From positions 39,010,706 through 39,074,705 of the forward strand of contig NC_066343.1 in assembly GCF_022539315.1 (NCBI RefSeq): a stretch of 64,000 nt of DNA. The letters run 5' to 3'. The translations under genes were made by a program, and so were the position numbers. Below are positions 12,701-27,700 of this stretch, in pieces. The notes under the pieces are model-generated. The model was not told the DNA's origin, ran no database searches, and saw only the letters and a list, made by a program, of their open reading frames with translations. The stretch comes from Serinus canaria. Taxonomy: Eukaryota > Chordata > Aves > Passeriformes > Fringillidae. Numbering within the stretch: position 1 is the stretch's first letter; each line of letters starts with the position of its first letter.

Positions 12701-15700
12701 TTTCAGACCTTTACTTACAGATTCTTTTAACTGGAAGACAAAGCGGTCAGAAATACATTTTTTGCAGAATACAGAGCTGAAAAAGATAAATGCAACAATG
12801 GCTGACTGGGCTACTCCTAGCATTAACTGCAGTAGAACAGTTCACACACCTTAAGGGTTTTCATTTCAACAGCCTGAAGGTCCAAAAAATACCCAGAACA
12901 GTTCCTGCCAATGCAGTTTAGCCTCCAGGTCTGCACGGAGGCCCTCATACGTACAGAATACCGTAAGCTCAGCAGAGGCTTGGTCCTCTCCCACAATGTT
13001 CTCTGCTACACAGGAAATCTCCAGTCCACTGTCCATTGATGAGACATTCTTGATGGTGAGAGAGGCGGGGTTCTTATTTGTGTCACTCTGAAAATGATCA
13101 GAAAAACATGTATGCTTCAACCACAGCATTAAGAAAAAAGAAGAGAGAGAGAATTACTGGCCACAGCTGAATGGCATTTCTCATATTCCCTTTTTTCTAG
13201 CTGTACCTGTCCATAATTAATCAAAGTCTTATTTTAGTGTCTTATCCAAACAGACATAAAACACGTACAGAACCAATTCTAACAGTCAGTGACAGCAGAT
13301 TCGAAGCTGCAAAGTCCTGCTACAAGTATTGCACACAACCATGGTTTTGCCCTGTCACTTCAAGTCTCTGCCCTTTTTTTACCACTTTATCCCCTCTACA
13401 CAAATGTTTCTTCCCTTCTAATCATATACCCTTGCTCATCCCTCTCTCATACTTCATGACTGATTTCTATGGTCTATCTCTGTTCTCTAGATTGTTTTCT
13501 TCCTGCCTATATTCTGTCCAATCCTTGCTTTACTCATCCTTTTTTCTCTTTCCTATAAATTTATGCTTGACATCTCTTCCACTGCTGCCTTCTGAGCCCT
13601 ATTGTATCTTGACATGTTTTCTATCTTCTTCTTAACCAAATTTCTTTTGAAAGCTTCCTTTTCTCAAGAAACCTTCCACAAGAAACTGCATATCTTCTAC
13701 TATCTAAGCTCTCACCTAAATGCTGTTTTATATGTTTAAGAAAAAGCTAATTAAGGTAAGAATTATGATTCTTAAAAATCTTGATTCTTATGATCCTTAG
13801 AAATCTGACTGTCATACTCACTATGCAGCTATGTCACACCAGCTAAACAAATATGGCTGAATTACCCCCCCCCACAAAAATAACTAGTAAAACTAGTTGT
13901 TTTTCTGATGTTAATAAATCAGGCTGTTCATATGATCACCAAGTAATTATTATTATTTCCATACCTGAACATTTCATAAAGAGCTAAACTATTTTGTTAA
14001 ACTGGAAAGGAACCAAAACACTCTCCAAAAAAAACCCAAACAATTATGATAATTTTTAAAACTACTTTTGAGGTACTTTTTGTAATGTACGCTGTCAGTG
14101 CTACAGACAACACAAACAAGTAACCCACTATAATTATAAAACCACAGCAACTTTAGGTGGCAGTCAACAGGAATATGTGGGAATGCTCCTGCATACAGTC
14201 CTGCGCAAACAGAATTTTCAAGCTTGAGATGACAGCCTAATTCCACCTCAGTGTGACAGTAGGGGAGGCAGGTGGAAAAGCAAACACCCCTTCACACATT
14301 TTCTTATTTTGCAATTCTCAGAGCTGAGCAGTGCTCAAAACTGGACTGAAAGCAGAGAGGCTGAAACATGGGCTCAGGGCTGAAACATACAGCAAGAAAA
14401 ATCTAAACATCAGTCAAACTATCCACCAACAGAGGAACTCAGAACAAAAAGGTTAGCTTTGCAGAACTAAAACCTAGTTTTAACTCTTAAAAGAACTAAT
14501 GTCCCTCTTTTAAGAGACATGAGAGGAAACAGTCAAAAGAAGCGCGCAAGGTGAAGAACATGAAGGCAGAAACTTTATGAGATATGGGGGTGAAAGAAAA
14601 GAAATCAGAAGCAACACTCATAGAAAAGGATAGATGAGAATCACAAAAAAGGTCTAGAAGGCTCCTGCTCTTCTGCTACTGAAAAGCCTGCTGTGCTCCA
14701 TGGCTAAGTTTGTAGCCAGCTTATATTATAAGCCCCTGAACAACAGCATGATCAAGTTATGCCAGGACAGAACACTCATGGAAAACTTGAAGCAAACTGA
14801 CCATGGCATTTCAATGATAGGAGGCTTAAAAAAATTAAGTGATCTCACTTTTTGAACAGAGTCCCACATTTGTTTTGGCTCCTAGAATTAAAACTTTTAA
14901 AAAATTTTGAAAAAGAGTGCAACTTGGCAGAAGTTCCCCAAAGTGTTTTAATTTCTTGTTCTCTGATGACGTCTGATGCCTTTGGGGAGTTTTACAGATC
15001 AGAGAAAATTTTAAAAATACAACTAGAACTTTGCAGAGCTCTTATGAAAGCTGGAATGAAAGACAGACTACTTAAATTCTGTACAAGCCTGATATAATGA
15101 ACTTCAGAAAGAAAATATAAAAACTATGAAGCTCAAGAGGTCCTGTCTCCTACTCACTGCAGGAAGAATTTTGAAAGTACACTTCCCACACCTTGTACAG
15201 ACCAAGAAGCTTTACACAGTGTTCACCATCATGATTGTAGGAAAGCAAATGCCATAAAATTGTAATAAACATGGGGTTTTCCTGTTGTGAAATAATACAA
15301 TTTATGAGGTCAGCAGCTGCTTATATGCTCCTCCCTTTTCAATATTTACATCAGAAAGGACTTATGCAGTGCACAGTTTACAAAAACAAAAAATAAAAAT
15401 ATTAAGAGCCCAGTAAATAAAATCTCCCCACCTAGATGGTTTCAACGAGGAAAGATATTCATGCATCATTAAAAAAAGCAAACCAAAACAAAACCAACCT
15501 GACAGTATTTAAGTAAAATCTTCAATTTCAAGGCTTTCTGTTGCTGCTAAGTGTGTTGAAGAAAAATTAAACAAGCCACAAAATATTTACAACCAAATTG
15601 CAACACACCCAATTATGAAATAAAAATATAATTACAGACCCAAAGTTTTTTTTCACAATCAATATAGACTGATAGATATATCAATAGATATAGTCTCTCT

Positions 15701-18700
15701 AGGCAAGATATAGTAGATATAGTATATAGATAGATATAGTCTATATCTATCTATAGTCTGTAGATAGATATAGTCTCTGTAGGCAAGTATCAGGGATAAT
15801 AAGAAAGTGCTTGTGTTTCAGTATTCCAATTCATATTTCTTCCAAAAATTTACATTACCTTCATTTACAAGTGAACATCCAAAAAACCAGAGTGGAAAAG
15901 AGAATCTTGAGAAACAAATGTCTGCCATTCCCCAAAAGCACTGCCACAGTCACTCTTGATTGAAAGTAACTGGAGGATAAATGTCATCCCAACATTAACT
16001 TTCTACTTCATCTTTTAATAGAAAGTTAACTACAGCTGGACATGAAACTTCATTCCATCCTTCAGCAGGTGTCACCTGAATTGTCACATGTTTGAATATA
16101 ACCCTTACCTCATGGTTTGAAACAAGATTAGTCACCACCCAGGACACGTTTGGGGGTGGCCCGCCGGTAGTATCACAGTACAGAGTGATGCTCTTTCCTT
16201 CCACCACGGTGATGTTGTAATTGCTTAAGTTTGCAGAGGGCAAGTCTGTGATAGAAACAACAACACAATAACCCAACATGTATTTGTATTTTGTATTTGA
16301 CAGAATAGACATCATGCAACTCTAAGCAAGCAATGCAGCAAATATTCACTGTAGTCAGTACTATTCAGTCAGACAGTACAAAAAGCATCTTTGGAAATAA
16401 AAAACTATAATCTTTTGATGTTATGTATTTTTTGCACCCTCTCTGCTTCACACCCTAAGAAAACATTACTGCATGTGGAAACACATTAACTAGTTAATTA
16501 TACAGGAATATATGTCAGATGCATAAACAGAAATTATCTTAGCTTCAAAATTTAAAAAAACCCTCTTCCTTTACTCTTTAAAACTGTAAATTGTATCTCT
16601 CTCTTTATAATAGCTACAAAGCAACCTCCAGGTCCCATTGACGTTGTGGTATTTCCACTGTTCTTCACAACACTAACAGGAAAATCCAATTAGCTCCCAG
16701 TATCCCACAAGAGACCGAAGCCCCCACTCTCATACAGAGACATAGCTCAGAGTGAGCAGGGCAAAACTCAGAACTTAAGCTTAAAGGTAGGAAAACAGAA
16801 CTTAATTGATCTAGAGAAGAGAAGGGACAGACAAAAGTGTTTGCAATTGTACAGAGCTTTGCTCAAGGCACATCAGCTGATTTTTCTATTTTCCTCGGGA
16901 AAGCAGAAAAGCAGTGAGATACAATCATCAGGAAGCAAGACCAGGTTTTACAAGAATTAGACTACCCCTCCATCTTACAGAGTTGTAAATCATTCTGTGC
17001 CTTGTTCTAAGGCGCCCAAAGCAATGGGAACTTCCCAAAATGTAAATTTATGCTGAATGTTTACAAAAACATGAAGAATTACAGAATTGTAATTCTCCAT
17101 GTTTTTGTATTTCCTCTCCAAAATAATACTAGCAATATCAGAAGATTTCAGGCACAGAGGGATTCACATTTATTTATGTAACTATTTATTTATTTATTTA
17201 TGTAACAAATAATTATGCATCATTCTAGAAATAACATCTTTCTTAAAAGATACTAGGTCATCATTTGAAGCTGCTACACTCTGCAAAGATTCTTGGTTTC
17301 CTTTATGAGGCATTTCACATCAACTGTTCCAGGCAAATTTTACTTACAATATATCACCTCAACTAATCAAGCTTATCTGCTGTGCAGGACATTTATGCAT
17401 GATTTTGCAATAACTTTTCTTTTTCTGAAACGACATCTCTCTTTGGTTGTGTTTTTTAGTTGAGAGTACAGCAGTTTCAACATGGACATGCTGGTATAGA
17501 AATTTAGCAGAGAAATTTTTCTTTATGTGAAAGGTCCAAAACAAATAAGTAACCATCAAATCACTGTGAACACATTCATATGTTTGCTGGAGGTTCAACA
17601 GAAGCTAAATGTATTGGAGACCTCCCTTAAATTAGTTCAATAAAATATAACAGAGTGGAAGCGATACAGAAAAGATGAATAATTTTCCAGGCAATGCTTT
17701 CCTGCCTAATAAGATTTGAAAAATCAGCACAAGTATATGATAACTGCTTAGGCAATTCTCACAGTGTTTTAAGTAGTGTGGTAATATGATTCCCATTATA
17801 GGCATCATGGATTTCTTCTATTATGTTCACTTTATAAATCATGTGTTGAAGTTTATTGAGACAGAGCTGGGGAGTTTGCCTTGATGCAGTAATCTGTTAG
17901 CGAAAGTAGCCATCTGCTCTAGCCTGCTGTGAATTCAGATCTCACCAGTGTCTGTCAACTAGCTGAGCAGGAAATAAAACTAATCTTAGGGAACATTTGG
18001 ATATTAATTATGCTAGTTAGAGAACAACGGGAGAAGTAATGAGATAATTTGCTTTATAAAGTTACACTTCCACAACACCTCTAAATACTATTCCAATTAC
18101 TCTTGCCAGACCTGAACACGCAAAGAGAATAAAGATTCCCACTCTTCTTAACTCCACCACTTGGGAGGAGGTCTACATGAAAGATTAGCATTTCATTGTG
18201 CAAACTGGCACAGCTCCTACTAACACATCATTTCATGCGAAACCTTTCATGCAAGCAAAAATAAAAATAACTTTTGTCCCTTAGAACTCTCTTTTAAATA
18301 GCTGTTAAGTTTTGAGACAACTTCTTCCTGCAATGTGTTTATTCATAGGATAAGCAACTGAAGTTTCATTCCTCTGGTCCTGGCTCTGGTTCTCACCCAG
18401 AGCTAGAGCTAGTTCTTTTTACTTGCAGAAGTCTGCACGTATCATGTTGGTGCTACATCTCTAATGGAAAAAACTACATCAAGCTGTATCCTCCCAGAAG
18501 GCTATAAAATAATAGTGCTTATTATTCTGTAAGTTCATAAACTGCTAAAAACCAATTGCAAGACCCCTGCTTCTAAAAAGGTACAAACGGAATGGAATGA
18601 AATGGAATGGAGTTAGAATTAGAATTAGAGATAGAATAGATTAGAAATCCCATTATTGTGTGTGTTTTCTTTTACTCTTCTTCCCAGTCATAAGATGGGT

Positions 18701-21700
18701 GGAAAACACAAGAATTGTTTTGGGATTAATTTTTTATGGTTGGATATATTGAGATAGTGTGCTTTAACTGCAGCCTAATTTTGCTTTGATTTCCAGTGGC
18801 ACCCAGACTGCTCCATGGTAGAATCCATACTAGTTGAGATGTGTTTCTATTTGGGAAAAGCAAGACAGTCACATAAGGCCTCATTTAGACACGTGATACA
18901 TTGCCTTTACCAGCAATGCAATGACTCTAAGCAGCAAAATCTGTACTGAAAAATAACTGTATGCTAAATGAACACAATGGACCTTAACATACACACAGGC
19001 TCAGTTTGTATGCCCAGTGTAGTGTGAGACCATTTATACCGGCCAGTAACACTTTGCCTCTTTCAGAACTACAGAGATAGCCAACCACACTGCCTTTACT
19101 CCTGAGTTAATTTGGTTAAATACAGTGGTTTAGATAGTTATCACTTTTGTTGACAGGGATGTACATTTTAAAGGACTTTGTAAACAGCGGTTGATACAAA
19201 CTTATCAGATAGCACACTCAAATATTTTTTTATACTGCCAGCATAGTAAGATTAGACTGTAGCGTAAGGGCCTCTACAAGGTAGATGTGACATCATCCTT
19301 CCACAAGTTTCATCTTGGTATCTGTCAGACAGATTAATCCATGCCTCAAAACTCAAAACACAATCTCTGTTCCAAAGTTTGATAGAATTAATTATTATAA
19401 CTCTGGATATCAGCAATAACCCTGCTAGTACATGATTGATTTTTACTATATATTTGAAATTTGCTATATTCTTGGTCTTAACCTTCTGCAACAATGTGTT
19501 GTATCCATGTTGCATACAAGAGCCTCCTCCTATTTTGAGTTCTGGAATTTCTCACAGACATTCAAAGTTATTGAGTACTTTCCTGGTCTGGTGGAACAGG
19601 GTAAAAACAGTTTCTGAATGATCGTTTTAAGACCACCTTCTTTTATTTTGCTTTTCAATTCCTCTTTTTTTTTTTAACAATCTATTCAAATCTTTTCAAT
19701 CTCTACAAAAATGGGAGGACAGAACCTGCTACTGAGAGCTTTAAACTGTAGTGTAGAGAGTAACACAGTTTGAGAGATGAAATCATACACTAAAATCCAT
19801 GTGTTTCCATTATGCACTGGTACATAATAGCTATGTGCTTTCACCACATACAGAATGTATTTCCTCATATTCAGCATGATTACACTTTATTCTCAGGAAC
19901 AGGCAGCTCTGGATTAGAATAAGCCGTCACTTCCCTCACCCCAGCAGAACTAGACAGAACTAGAGGCAAGCAGGAGGAACTCATTTATGTCAGCTGAGTC
20001 TCTCCAAATACCATCTCATGCTTTAGGAGAAACAAACACTCCTTAAAGTAGGGTTTGGGGGAGGAGGGGCATTTACCTTCACAGACCATCATTAGTGCAA
20101 AAGGATGGCCTAAAGCCATCAGACAGTGAAACTGTCAAGCATCACTAGGGAATGACTCACATCTTCCTTGTGCACAGCAGGGATTTCAGCAACCACAAAA
20201 CCAACACTTTGGATTCCATTTTCAAAGGTTACTACTACATTTGGCTACACAACTGTCAATGGAAATTAAGAAAATGAATGTGCCTGTATTCCTACAGGGC
20301 TTTCCAAGTCTTCATGCTGCTACTTATTACTTTCTACAGAAAACTTAGACTGGCCTTCCTAGAGGCAGACTGTCACTATATGTCAAAGGAAGGATATGAT
20401 CTAATTGAGAAATAAAAACTCTACTCTGTAACTCAACTCTTAGCACCAAGAGCCTTAGCCAGTATGCTAAAGGAACATTTAAAAGAAGGTGGTCTTAACC
20501 CAGAAGAAGCAAATCCACCATTACACCAAAGATACTGTTTCACTATCGGCAGTAATAAAATTTTTTACAAAATTAATACCAGATTCACTTTTCCTGCTTC
20601 AACTTTCACCTGCTCAGTTCTAGAATTTTTTTCAGTTGCTAAAAACCTTTAGAAAATATTTCAATATGGTCAATTAGCCTTACTAACACCTAAGAAATTA
20701 GCCTCACTAACACCTAAGAAATTACATGATGAAAAAATTAGTACCTGAGAGAATACTGTATATTCAATATTGCTATTGAATCACTAAATGGTTTTCAATG
20801 CAGCCCATGACATCTCCTGTTTGCTTGGCTTGTTTTTGAAGGTCAATTTGTTGTGTAACAAGAAGATACCATGAAAAAATGATAATTTTTTCTGCATCTG
20901 ATTTTTAACCAGGTAATTTTAACCCTTACCTGAAATCCCTAACCCATCTTTTTAATAAACATATCAGACACCAAATGATTCAAATAATACTGAGGCAGCA
21001 ACCATCTATCAAACTGAACCATTCAAGGCAACCTACCAGAACAACTAATTTATAAAACATCCACTGCAATTCTTAGGGCACAGTGATTAAAATCAGTCTA
21101 CTTTCCTCACATAAGATTCCATTGAAGTCTAGGGTTCTTGTTTCTCCTGGTTTGGCTTTTTGACTCTAGGGACAAAGCATACAACTAATTACATCACTAC
21201 GGTACAGCCTGGTAACAGCCACTACTTGCACTGTCTGGAGCCTGAAAACAGGACTGTTGATAATGCAACCATCCACAGTATCACCTGGATCTGCAAATTT
21301 CAGACGTCTTACCCGCCCAAAACTGGCTGTATGGAAAGCAGGATATGATGATACAATGTTCCTTGTATCACTCTATTGAAATTGTGCCTTGTTTGAAAAG
21401 GCAGTAATGTTTACTAATTCCAGAGGTCTTTTCCTATGTGCTTTCAAGGGTTAAAAACAAAACAAAACAAAAAAAAACCCACCAAAAAACCAGTGAGAAA
21501 CATTCTAGTAATTAGAACCATAAAGATAAGAGCTGCTGTATGTGTGATTCACCTCTTGGGTTTCACTTGACAGAAGCCTGCAGCCAACAAGCCCTGAGCC
21601 AGATTTCCAGCCTGGCTGCATCTTCAAAGGACTAAAAAAGGATACCCCAAAAATTTACATGCAAAGCATGAATGAAAGAAGCACAAGCAATTGTTTCCAT

Positions 21701-24700
21701 TTCCTGTTGTATCACAACCACAGAATCAAAATCCTCAGTACATGGAAAATTGCAGAAATCTCAGGGAAGTTGTAACAAGATGACAAGCACAAACATATTC
21801 AATGAAGATGAAAAAACTATATTAGGCAAACAATATACAGAATTATCAGAAATAAAGAACATTTAAAATTAAATTTCATATTTCATTTATCTTCCAGAGC
21901 CCAAAGATCCCCATCTCCGTTTTTATTCTGGAGCTCTAAGATCCCTTTCCTCTCCATGCATCATTTCATGATACAAACCACCATGCATGTCTATCACTTC
22001 ACTAAGATTTTGCCATCAAGAACAACAAAACTTGAAATTTCCAATACGTTAAAATGGAAAGTTAAAGTGTTAATCTTAAAGGTGTAAGAGGCAAAGATGA
22101 AAATGAATCTGGGATTATGACCCATTTCCCCGGATTTCCATAGTCTGCCCACAGTGTGTGAATGTAAATTTAAAAAACCTGGATCAAAATTTCTTCAAAT
22201 CTTCAAGAGACTACACAGCCATTGAATAAAGCACTGAATCACCACTGAATAGACATATGCTTGCCATGTGGCACTGTAAATATTGATGGGTGTTTTCCAC
22301 AATGACCAAATGTACCATTGGTACTTTGCATAGGTCGGTCAGAATGGATTTCTGTCAGGAGGCACAATGAAAAATATGGCAGCTCACTGACCCTCCCAAA
22401 TATTTTAAAATACTAAATGAAATCTCCCTCCTCTCATGGCATGCCTGATTGCCACTTTCAACCAGGAACCTTTACAGAAAACAATTAAACAAGAACAATC
22501 TCTACCAGAAGATGATGAATCTAATTTATAGTATTGCTTTCCCAGATCAAGTGCACTCTTCTTTGCCTTTGCCATCACTCCATACGTAACTAAAGCTTTC
22601 ACCTAAAAAAGGTGAAAGAAACAAACTTTACATAGAGCCAGCACATGACACAGTAAAGACCACAAGACTTGCTAACTCCTCTTCATGACCACAGCAACAA
22701 GCACTGTCTCCACAGAACTGTCACAGCATCACCAACCAGGTCTTCCAAAGCCATCATGAATGTAGTGCAGCCAAAAACCATCAACAGATGTGCATGCAAA
22801 CAAATTCCTTTGGACACCAAGTTGTCATCTGCAGTCAACCTCTACAGAAGCTCTGAAGGTCACTGCTGGTATTTCAAACCAGATGAAGGGCTTACATCTC
22901 CAAGGTTTACATCAGCTCCTTAACTTCTTCCCAGGACCTTTCTTTTAAGACCCTTAGGTATAGTCTGGATTGTAATAGGAAGGTGATGAATAAAGTAGGA
23001 TCTTGCTTATTATTACCTGGTCCCCAGCAATAATATAAACACTTTTTCTGCAAGAATTTTGAGATGAAGTGTTTTTACAGAAACTATCAACCTTATCAAC
23101 AATTTTCTTGCTAGTAGTATCATGAAAGCATCCAACCATGTTTTCTGAATGGCTAAGGAAATGAAACTACACCTGGTGAAATTGCTCTAACATGGCATTT
23201 AAGCTACAGTTGATCCACAATAGCTTTCAAAGGAAAGGTAGTGCCATTGGGCTGAATATGTCAGACACAAGCTTAACAGATGAACTGATAGTTAAACAGC
23301 CTTTGCAGTGTAAGTTAATGAGGCCCAAACCAGCTTAAGCAAACCTATAACAAATAGCATATTATTCACCAAGTGTATGCAATGCAATTTCAGTATTGTT
23401 ATCTGTAGAATTTCATGTGTGTCCAGAAAGTACTCAAAATAATGCTGAACTGCCTAAAGCTGCAACATGATAAACATGTGAAACAGGAACATTTTCAGAG
23501 AACAAAATAAAATTATTTAAATGATGGGTTTCACTTTTGGTACCAAGTATATCATGTGCCAAATATATTATTGAAGGGATGCCTTGAAGAAAGGATTCCC
23601 CTTTTAAAGAAAACAGTACTTTCTTTAGACTTCAGGGTAGAGTTATCTAGTCATCAGCCTTCACGTAGACAGAGTAAGAATATCACCAGAAAAGAGTCAA
23701 AGAGCTGTTCTCCTTAGCAGATCAGTACTCCGCCCTTACACAGATGTATCAAGTCAGGCACAGAGAGTACCTCTGTAAACCTGCACGTCATAAGTTCAGA
23801 GACACTTCTTTCCCTTGGATAATGCTTCACTTCTTTCTATTTCTAATTTACTTTGTATTACAAATCTCCTTTGTTGACTCTAAAGCAGAACTTGAATCAT
23901 TATTATCAAACAAAAATCAGCTTTTTTTAATATGGGATATTCACATATGCCACATGTGGCTCAACTATCATTATTCACAATCCCTGATTTACATAGATTG
24001 TCACATCTAAACATCTGTATGAAAGCTGATGTTGATTCACAAATAGGTAAATGTTGCATGTTCGGAAGAAAGTTATATATGTATCTTTGAATATGGGATT
24101 CCTGTTGCCTTTCAAACTCCATAAAATTTTGGTTATTTCCACAAGCTAGAAAATTCTTCTAATTAAGTTTGGAAAATTTTAACTCAACTTGAGAGCAATA
24201 CTGAAACTCCATTACTGTCAAAGTCTCACAAAAAATGAAGTTTTTCACATAGCTTATGATCACAGATAAAAATTAAAACTCCTACAGAGATAATAAAAAG
24301 AGTTTGCTACCACACATCATGCACCACATCTAGTTCTTGTGCCAAAATAAACAATGCAGGCCAGAGAATCCATGAATATTCTGAAACATAAACACTGAGA
24401 ACATTTAGGCTTTTTAAAAACTCAATCCTGCCTCTAATATTCTTCTTCTAATAGTCTTATCAGTAAAATCTGGCTGATAGTGGAAAAGAATGTCAACACG
24501 CACTGGATTATGCCTTTGCTTGTGGTTTTAGACTGCATTGTACTGCGATTGCTTAAGATCTAATGCTTACTTTATTGGCTCAGTGATAGTACAAATCTTT
24601 TCTGTAAATTCAAAGAAACAAATGTGTCAATCCTTCAGTTTGCCTTTATTCCTTCTTAGAATTTATAACCACCTGCCTCCAGTCTTGTTTTGCCGCTTAC

Positions 24701-27700
24701 TCATTTCCTCTAGCTCAAAAAACCAAATCACCAGAAACAGGCTTAAATGAAGCCAGACCCAGTTCCAGTCCATTTTCAGTCATCTGAGCAATTGCCTGTT
24801 AAAAATCATGGGTTTCCCCAACAAGTAAGAAATGAGCAAGCACTTACTTTAACTTGAAATTCTACATTACAACAACTTCTAAAATTTTTTCAGTCATACA
24901 CAAGTATCCTAGTATGCATTAAGAGCAACACCACAGTAGTTTGTGTGCAGGAGAAAAGACAGGCAAAGAATATGAGCATTCATTAAATCACATAGGTCTT
25001 AGACAAGACAACAGCTCTGCTGACAGGCTGCAGATGTAAACAGCCAGCCATTCTGAACATACCTCAGTGATATGCAAAGCAAACTAGCACAGAGAACTAA
25101 TCTGCAACACTGTTCAGTAGATTGCAGCTAGCGTATGTGACCAGTGATAAGAAAGAAGGCACCTAAAGAAACAAAATCTGATTTAAAAATAAAACCATCC
25201 AAAGCTGGCACAGTAAGCGAAACTGAAAGACAGATTCGGCATCATATCTCCATATACAAATCTAAATTGGCCAGATAAGGCAAAATGCCATTAACCAGAC
25301 TGAGATGCAAAGCAATACAAATTCTGTACAGGACTGCAGAGACAGCCATAGAAGCCACGCCTCTTCCCAAAACACCAGAAGATAAAAAGTCTTCCTTCTG
25401 TACCACTGAAATCAATGGTAATGGCTCAGTAACTGTCTGCCAGAGGGGCAAGCAACACATCAACAATCAGCCCAAGGATTTGGTCCTGCCTCCTTGGCAT
25501 TCAGCAAGCTCCAGGTGAACTGCAAACTGACAGTCTTTAAAGTAACCTTACCCAAGGCACAGAACATGCCTCTCTTCCGAGGACTTAAGACACTGGAGCT
25601 AATAACTAACAGAGCTTAGAAGCATTAGTAAGAATAAAGTGTTTACTCATTTAGTTCTCTTTATTGATTTACGAGTGCTATTTACCAGATGGAAACAAAA
25701 GATGTCCCAGGTGGTGGTGCTGTCCATGCTGTACAGACAACTGGCAAATGTTCTGAAAATGGCAAAACTAAACATCACCATCTCTACACACAAAAGGCTC
25801 TGCTACTGTGGTGATGCAACTTGAAAATCTTTGACACAGTAATTATACATGATCCTAAAACCTAGAAGAATTTTACAATTTTCATTGTATCTACATACAT
25901 TTCAAATGCAGTTGGAAAAATAATTATTGACTGGCACTTTTAATATTGCAGTTGGAAAGGATCTTCTAGATAGTGAGCATGCCTGACTTTAAACCTCAAG
26001 AAATTAAACCACAGAGTTGATGACATCTAAATGGCAGTCAATCTTTAATCAGCACATTATTGAACACTCCCACCATACAAATGGTTAGCAAAGCACCACA
26101 GAAAATTGCTAATTTTCTCATCAATTACCTACAAACCAAAGTCCTAGGATCAATAAACCACTTTGGCCTCTACCAACTTCCCAGCAAAAGATTCATTTAC
26201 AGCACACAGCAGAAAGACAACCTATTATCAAAATATTTATCACATACTGTATAGGCCTCCTTCATAACACTATGAAGCAACACCTTAGTAACACAAAGAA
26301 GACTGTACTTTTGCTTTGTTTACAAATTTAAAAAAAAAAAGGAAGAAGAAACAAATTCATCAGGAAGATGAGATGGAACCATTTCATTAGTAGAGAAAAT
26401 TAGAAAAGCAGTGAAAATGTTTCACTAAAAAAATGCAGAAGCCTACATGCCCAAATATTTCTCTTCACATCAAAGGGAGCTAAAAAACATCCCAGAGTTC
26501 ACAGAAAAAAAATTCAATATGTCAAAAGTTTAATTTCTCTTCCTTTTCAGTTCTATGGATTAGCCTCCCAAAAGAATCTGGAAATGAAATATATCAGCTT
26601 CATCCGTGGTTTTGTTTTGAAACTAAGTCTTGTCCTTTAAAATACAGAAAAATACCTGCAAAGATACTGAAACCGAGAGTCATGCACTGAATTTTTCAGA
26701 TATTTTCCAGAACACAGCCCACCAATATGGGGGTCATTACTCTTCACCAGGCATTCTCTATGTCTAGGAAAAAGATGTGCTGTCATCTTTATTAAACATC
26801 TATGTCCTTCATTGGTTAATTTTGAAAAAGTAAATTAAGAGGAAACAGCTGCTAAAACAAAAGAAAAAAAGGGGGAGGAAAAGTGATGTAAAATTTGGTG
26901 ATATTTAGACCCTGTAATCTAACATAAATTATTTGTAGGCATATTGCTGGCATCCACTCAGATCTTCAATAAAATACAAGCATGTTTTCCATATGCAAAT
27001 TACACATTCTGCAAATTCCAGTTTAAATTTTGTATATACTCACCTTCCCTCCTCCTTTTCCTCTTCTATTTGAAAGTACCGCCTTTCCTTGTCATGACAA
27101 GTATTTTAGTCAAGATATGCCCACAGGATGCATGCATGTGTGCACACATATGCACCTAAACAGCATCCAGGGCCCAGAGACAATCCTGTTTTGGCTGCAG
27201 ATGGTTAAGAAATCAGGGGAAAGAACTAATCTCTCACAGGTTTAATTCTGGGTATTTAACATTAAAAATTTTCAAAGGAAAATCCTAGCAATCTGGTAGC
27301 TTCTAGATGCACCAGCTAAGAATGTTACAAAATGTGCAGGAGTTTTTCTTTTGCAATAATTGATCTCAGCCCAACAGCTGACCTCTCTAGGCCCAGCTCA
27401 TTAATCTACCTTCTAGTCCATCCAGCTGGAGCAGAAGGTTGGGTCCATTTAGCTCAGCTAGGTATTATTTCTCTCATTTCAGGTAAATCAGATCCTGGAG
27501 CACACAAGACCAACTCAGCAGTTCACAAGACTCCTGGAACACGTGGGGATCTTTTGATTGCATGAGACATTAACACCACTTCTGCCACCACAGAAAGAAG
27601 CTGGGCACAAGATTAAAAGTGATATGAGGCCACAAAACACATTATTGACAATAAATGCTGCACTTGCTGAGCCTGAAATGATCCCCACCATGGCTGTTCT

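Larger units (their letters stand above)
13088..16108 (-). other. NTRK2: NTRK2 intron 6 (3,021 bp)
   Basis: Intron splitting the Ig1 domain. It contains a CT-rich stretch at about 13340-13640 and the GATA/TATC compound microsatellite at about 15660-15785. No gene or recognised transposon. Confidence 0.85.
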
